From contig NZ_CP005092.1 of assembly GCF_001563265.1 (NCBI RefSeq), positions 1 through 7,223 of the forward strand: 7,223 bases of DNA. Reading direction: 5' to 3'. Made by a program: the position numbers and the translations under genes. The notes under the pieces are model-generated. The model ran no database searches and was not told the DNA's origin. It saw only the letters and a list, made by a program, of their open reading frames with translations. This document shows, piece after piece, positions 6,163 to 7,223 of this stretch (position 1 is the first letter of the stretch; each line of letters starts with the position of its first letter). The DNA comes from Sphingobium sp. TKS. GTDB taxonomy: Bacteria > Pseudomonadota > Alphaproteobacteria > Sphingomonadales > Sphingomonadaceae.

Positions 6163-6483
6163 TCAAATCAGCCCGACGACAAGTAGCAAGGCACGGTCCA
6201 CGGCCTTCATCCGCTCATCGTCAAGCCGCCCGAAAGGCTCGCTGATTTTCGAGCGCGGCAGGGTGGAGAGCTTGTCCACCATCACCTGCGAAAGCACGCG
6301 CAACCCGTTGGCGTTGTCCGGCTCGACAGTGATGCGAAAGGCAGCGTCCCGCACGGCGCTGGTGATCGGGCAGATCACGACGCTCTCCAGAGCGGCCAGA
6401 AGATTCGATTGCACAATGAGGGCCGGGCGCGGTTTGCCGTAGTCGCCTTGCAATGAAACCGCGACAATATCGCCTCGCTTCAC
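6163..6483 (-). CDS. mazF: MazF/PemK-family mRNA-cleaving toxin
   Basis: MazF toxins are sequence-specific endoribonucleases. This 106-residue protein starts at a GTG whose bases overlap the mazE stop (shared GTGA, 6480-6483), with GGAG 5 nt upstream. It opens KRGDIVAV; then GKPRPALIVQSN carries Arg19 and SVVICPITSAV carries Thr41, the two positions matching the catalytic Arg and Thr of E. coli MazF. VLSQVMVDKLSTLPRSKI is the conserved later segment. Longer in-frame starts would run into mazE and lack support. The active-site residues are present, so the toxin is probably functional. Confidence 0.92.
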   Translation of the reverse strand: MKRGDIVAVSLQGDYGKPRPALIVQSNLLAALESVVICPITSAVRDAAFRITVEPDNANGLRVLSQVMVDKLSTLPRSKISEPFGRLDDERMKAVDRALLLVVGLI

Positions 6484-6701
6484 TGCCACTCCTCGATCTG
6501 CCCCGCCGCTTCTTCGGTAAACCGCAGCACGTCCAGTTCTGCCGGGTCGCCCCTCAGCTTCAGGCATTGCTGACGCACACGCTCCGCGAAATCAGCGGCG
6601 CGTGTGTCAGGAACCCAAAATTGGACGGGCCGAAACCCCGCCGCGCGCATCCGCTGGCGGTGTTGATCTACCTTGTCAGCCCTTTGCTTGATCGCGGCCA
6701 T
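6480..6701 (-). CDS. mazE: MazE-like antitoxin (PF11455 type)
   Basis: The 73-residue protein reads VDQHRQRMRAAGFRPVQFWVPDT (11-33), then helical FAERVRQQCLKL and an acidic end, FTEEAAGQIEEWQ. This is the MazE-like antitoxin family (DUF3018/PF11455). Its members are small DNA-binding proteins paired with MazF toxins; the acidic tail probably occupies the MazF groove. The ATG at 6701 has GGAG 6 nt upstream (6708-6711). It overlaps mazF by 4 nt, so the two are translationally coupled. The operator-like inverted repeat at 6712-6745 abuts its ribosome site. Confidence 0.9.
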   Translation of the reverse strand: MAAIKQRADKVDQHRQRMRAAGFRPVQFWVPDTRAADFAERVRQQCLKLRGDPAELDVLRFTEEAAGQIEEWQ

Positions 6702-6711
6702 GTGAGTCTCC

Positions 6712-6745
6712 GATAGGTATCATGCAGAGTTACATGATACCTATC
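6712..6745 (-). promoter_or_regulatory. 13-bp perfect inverted repeat: mazEF operator and promoter
   Basis: GATAGGTATCATG (6712-6724) and CATGATACCTATC (6733-6745) are exact inverted copies with an 8-bp spacer. Each arm is itself a near-palindrome, GATA-GG-TATC, so two dimer sites may lie side by side. On the minus strand, TATCAT (plus 6734-6739) is a good -10, with TTGCGG (plus 6757-6762) 17 bp upstream as a weak -35. Repressor binding would cover the -10, as expected for autoregulation by MazE or the MazEF complex. The repeat is certain; the assignment is inferred from position. Confidence 0.8.
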
Positions 6746-7052
6746 CCACCTATTTTCCGCAAGCTCTATCCGAAAATTGCCCTCTGGTGCCCGTTAGGGC
6801 ACCGCCCAGCCCTTTGGAGGATTTTCCTGCCCAGAAGTGCTTCCCTGCGTTCTACGGGCCGGAAATCGCCTCCTACACCCCCTGATAGCCCAAATCGGAA
6901 CCGCGCGGTTGGGACAGTCCTCGCCAAGATATGCGCGGCCTTTCGACCTGCCAAAGGACAGGGAAGGGAAAATGGATGCCGTTAGCTGTTGGCGCTTTCC
7001 TAACTCCGAATTTCATCAAAAGAAGGCGGGCCGAACAGGTCTGCCCCTCCTT
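6746..7052. other. Non-coding stretch before the origin, with hairpin and palindrome
   Basis: I see no convincing gene in these 307 bases. Two structures stand out. GGTGCCC-GTTA-GGGCACC (6786-6803) is a perfect hairpin with 7-bp arms and a 4-nt loop; it has no T-run on either side, so it is not a standard terminator. AACCGCGCGGTT (6899-6910) is a 12-bp perfect palindrome. A 72-codon frame from the ATG at 6972 has a ribosome-like GGGAAGGGA before it, but it runs through the iterons and is probably chance. The stretch may hold partition, single-strand initiation or copy-control signals; no specific type is recognised. Confidence 0.45.
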
Positions 7053-7110
7053 GTTCTAATAGTTCTAATAGTTCAGGGGAAAATACACATTATATTTCAA
7101 TTGTTTACGC
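7053..7110. other. AT-rich tract, likely origin unwinding region
   Basis: Immediately left of the iterons lies an AT-rich run, densest at 7079-7107 (for example ATTATATTTCAATTGTTTA), in an otherwise GC-rich molecule. It begins with two exact 9-bp direct repeats, GTTCTAATA (7053-7061 and 7062-7070), followed by a partial third, GTTCA. AT-rich DNA with short tandem repeats beside iterons usually acts as the DNA unwinding element. I found no good DnaA box (TTATNCACA) here on either strand, so DnaA recruitment may depend on RepA or on a degenerate site. Confidence 0.55.
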
Positions 7111-7114
7111 AGCC

Positions 7115-7174
7115 AAAAGTGGGGAATGGGGCCGCAAAAGTGGGGAATGGGGCCGCAAAAGTGGGGAATGGGGC
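7115..7174 (+). repeat. Three 21-bp iterons of the replication origin
   Basis: AAAAGTGGGGAATGGGG recurs at 7115, 7136 and 7157, separated by CCGC. The period is exactly 21 bp, about two helical turns, so all copies face the same side of the DNA. The third copy ends after 18 bp (7174). A partial flank, GCC, precedes the first copy. Tandem direct repeats of this size, next to an AT-rich tract and (across the circular join) just upstream of a Rep_3 gene, are the hallmark of an iteron-controlled origin. Copy number would be set by RepA occupancy and by handcuffing, as known for this family. Confidence 0.88.
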
Positions 7175-7186
7175 GGAAATCACGGC

Positions 7187-7216
7187 TTGACAGGTGGAAA
7201 TAGTCACCTCTTAAAT
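7187..7216 (+). promoter_or_regulatory. Predicted repA promoter with overlapping operator-like repeats
   Basis: A perfect -35 TTGACA (7187-7192) is followed after 18 bp by TTAAAT (7211-7216). CTTAAA, at 17 bp, is the alternative. The spacer holds AGGTG/CACCT arms (7192-7196 and 7205-7209), a possible repressor site. The last seven bases, CCCACTT (7217-7223), are the reverse complement of AAGTGGG from the iteron core. A lone inverted half-iteron at the transcription start is typical of autorepressed Rep_3 systems. The promoter would start RNA within a few bases of the repA ATG if the molecule is circular, giving a leaderless or very short leader. This is an inference from sequence alone. Confidence 0.6.
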
Positions 7217-7223
7217 CCCACTT

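Noticed and set aside
7081..7110. DnaA box in the AT-rich tract
   Set aside because: No TTATNCACA match with fewer than two mismatches was seen on either strand.
1..7223. CRISPR array, tRNA, rRNA or insertion sequence
   Set aside because: No spaced repeats of CRISPR size, no tRNA cloverleaf or rRNA segment recognised, and no transposase or flanking terminal repeats.

Overview
The window looks like a small mobilizable plasmid of a GC-rich alphaproteobacterium, most likely a sphingomonad. This host call rests on the protein families and base composition only. The sequence starts exactly at the ATG of a Rep_3-type replication initiator gene. It ends with three 21-bp iterons and a promoter pointing off the right edge. 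Joining the two ends puts the iterons about 50 bp upstream of repA, which is a complete iteron origin. I therefore infer that this is a whole circular plasmid of 7,223 bp opened at the repA start codon.

Layout. (1) Replication, 1-1511 plus 7053-7223: repA, a small HTH plus coiled-coil DNA-binding protein, an AT-rich stretch, iterons and the rep promoter. (2) Cargo, 1533-3297: a protein of unknown function with motifs resembling the uracil-DNA glycosylase superfamily, then a two-domain, cysteine-rich predicted lipoprotein of clearly lower GC. (3) Mobilization, 3327-5410: a MobQ-class MobA/MobL relaxase on the minus strand, an RSF1010-like oriT, and on the plus strand a TraD-family accessory gene overlapping a gene for a single-pass membrane protein. 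The gap between oriT and mobA carries three more hairpins in tandem. (4) Stability, 5422-6745: a brnT-brnA toxin-antitoxin operon on the plus strand converging on a mazE-mazF operon on the minus strand. Behind mazF sits a truncated higA-like antitoxin remnant. A 13-bp perfect inverted repeat precedes mazE. (5) A gene-poor stretch, 6746-7114, with a strong hairpin and a 12-bp palindrome, leading into the origin.

How it works together: RepA binds the iterons to start replication and probably represses its own promoter. MobA, with TraD, nicks oriT so that the plasmid can be mobilized by a helper conjugation system, since no mating-pore genes are present. The two toxin-antitoxin pairs kill or arrest plasmid-free daughter cells. 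The cargo genes have no role I can prove. The parts that look least described are the UDG-like protein, the lipoprotein and the hairpin series beside oriT.
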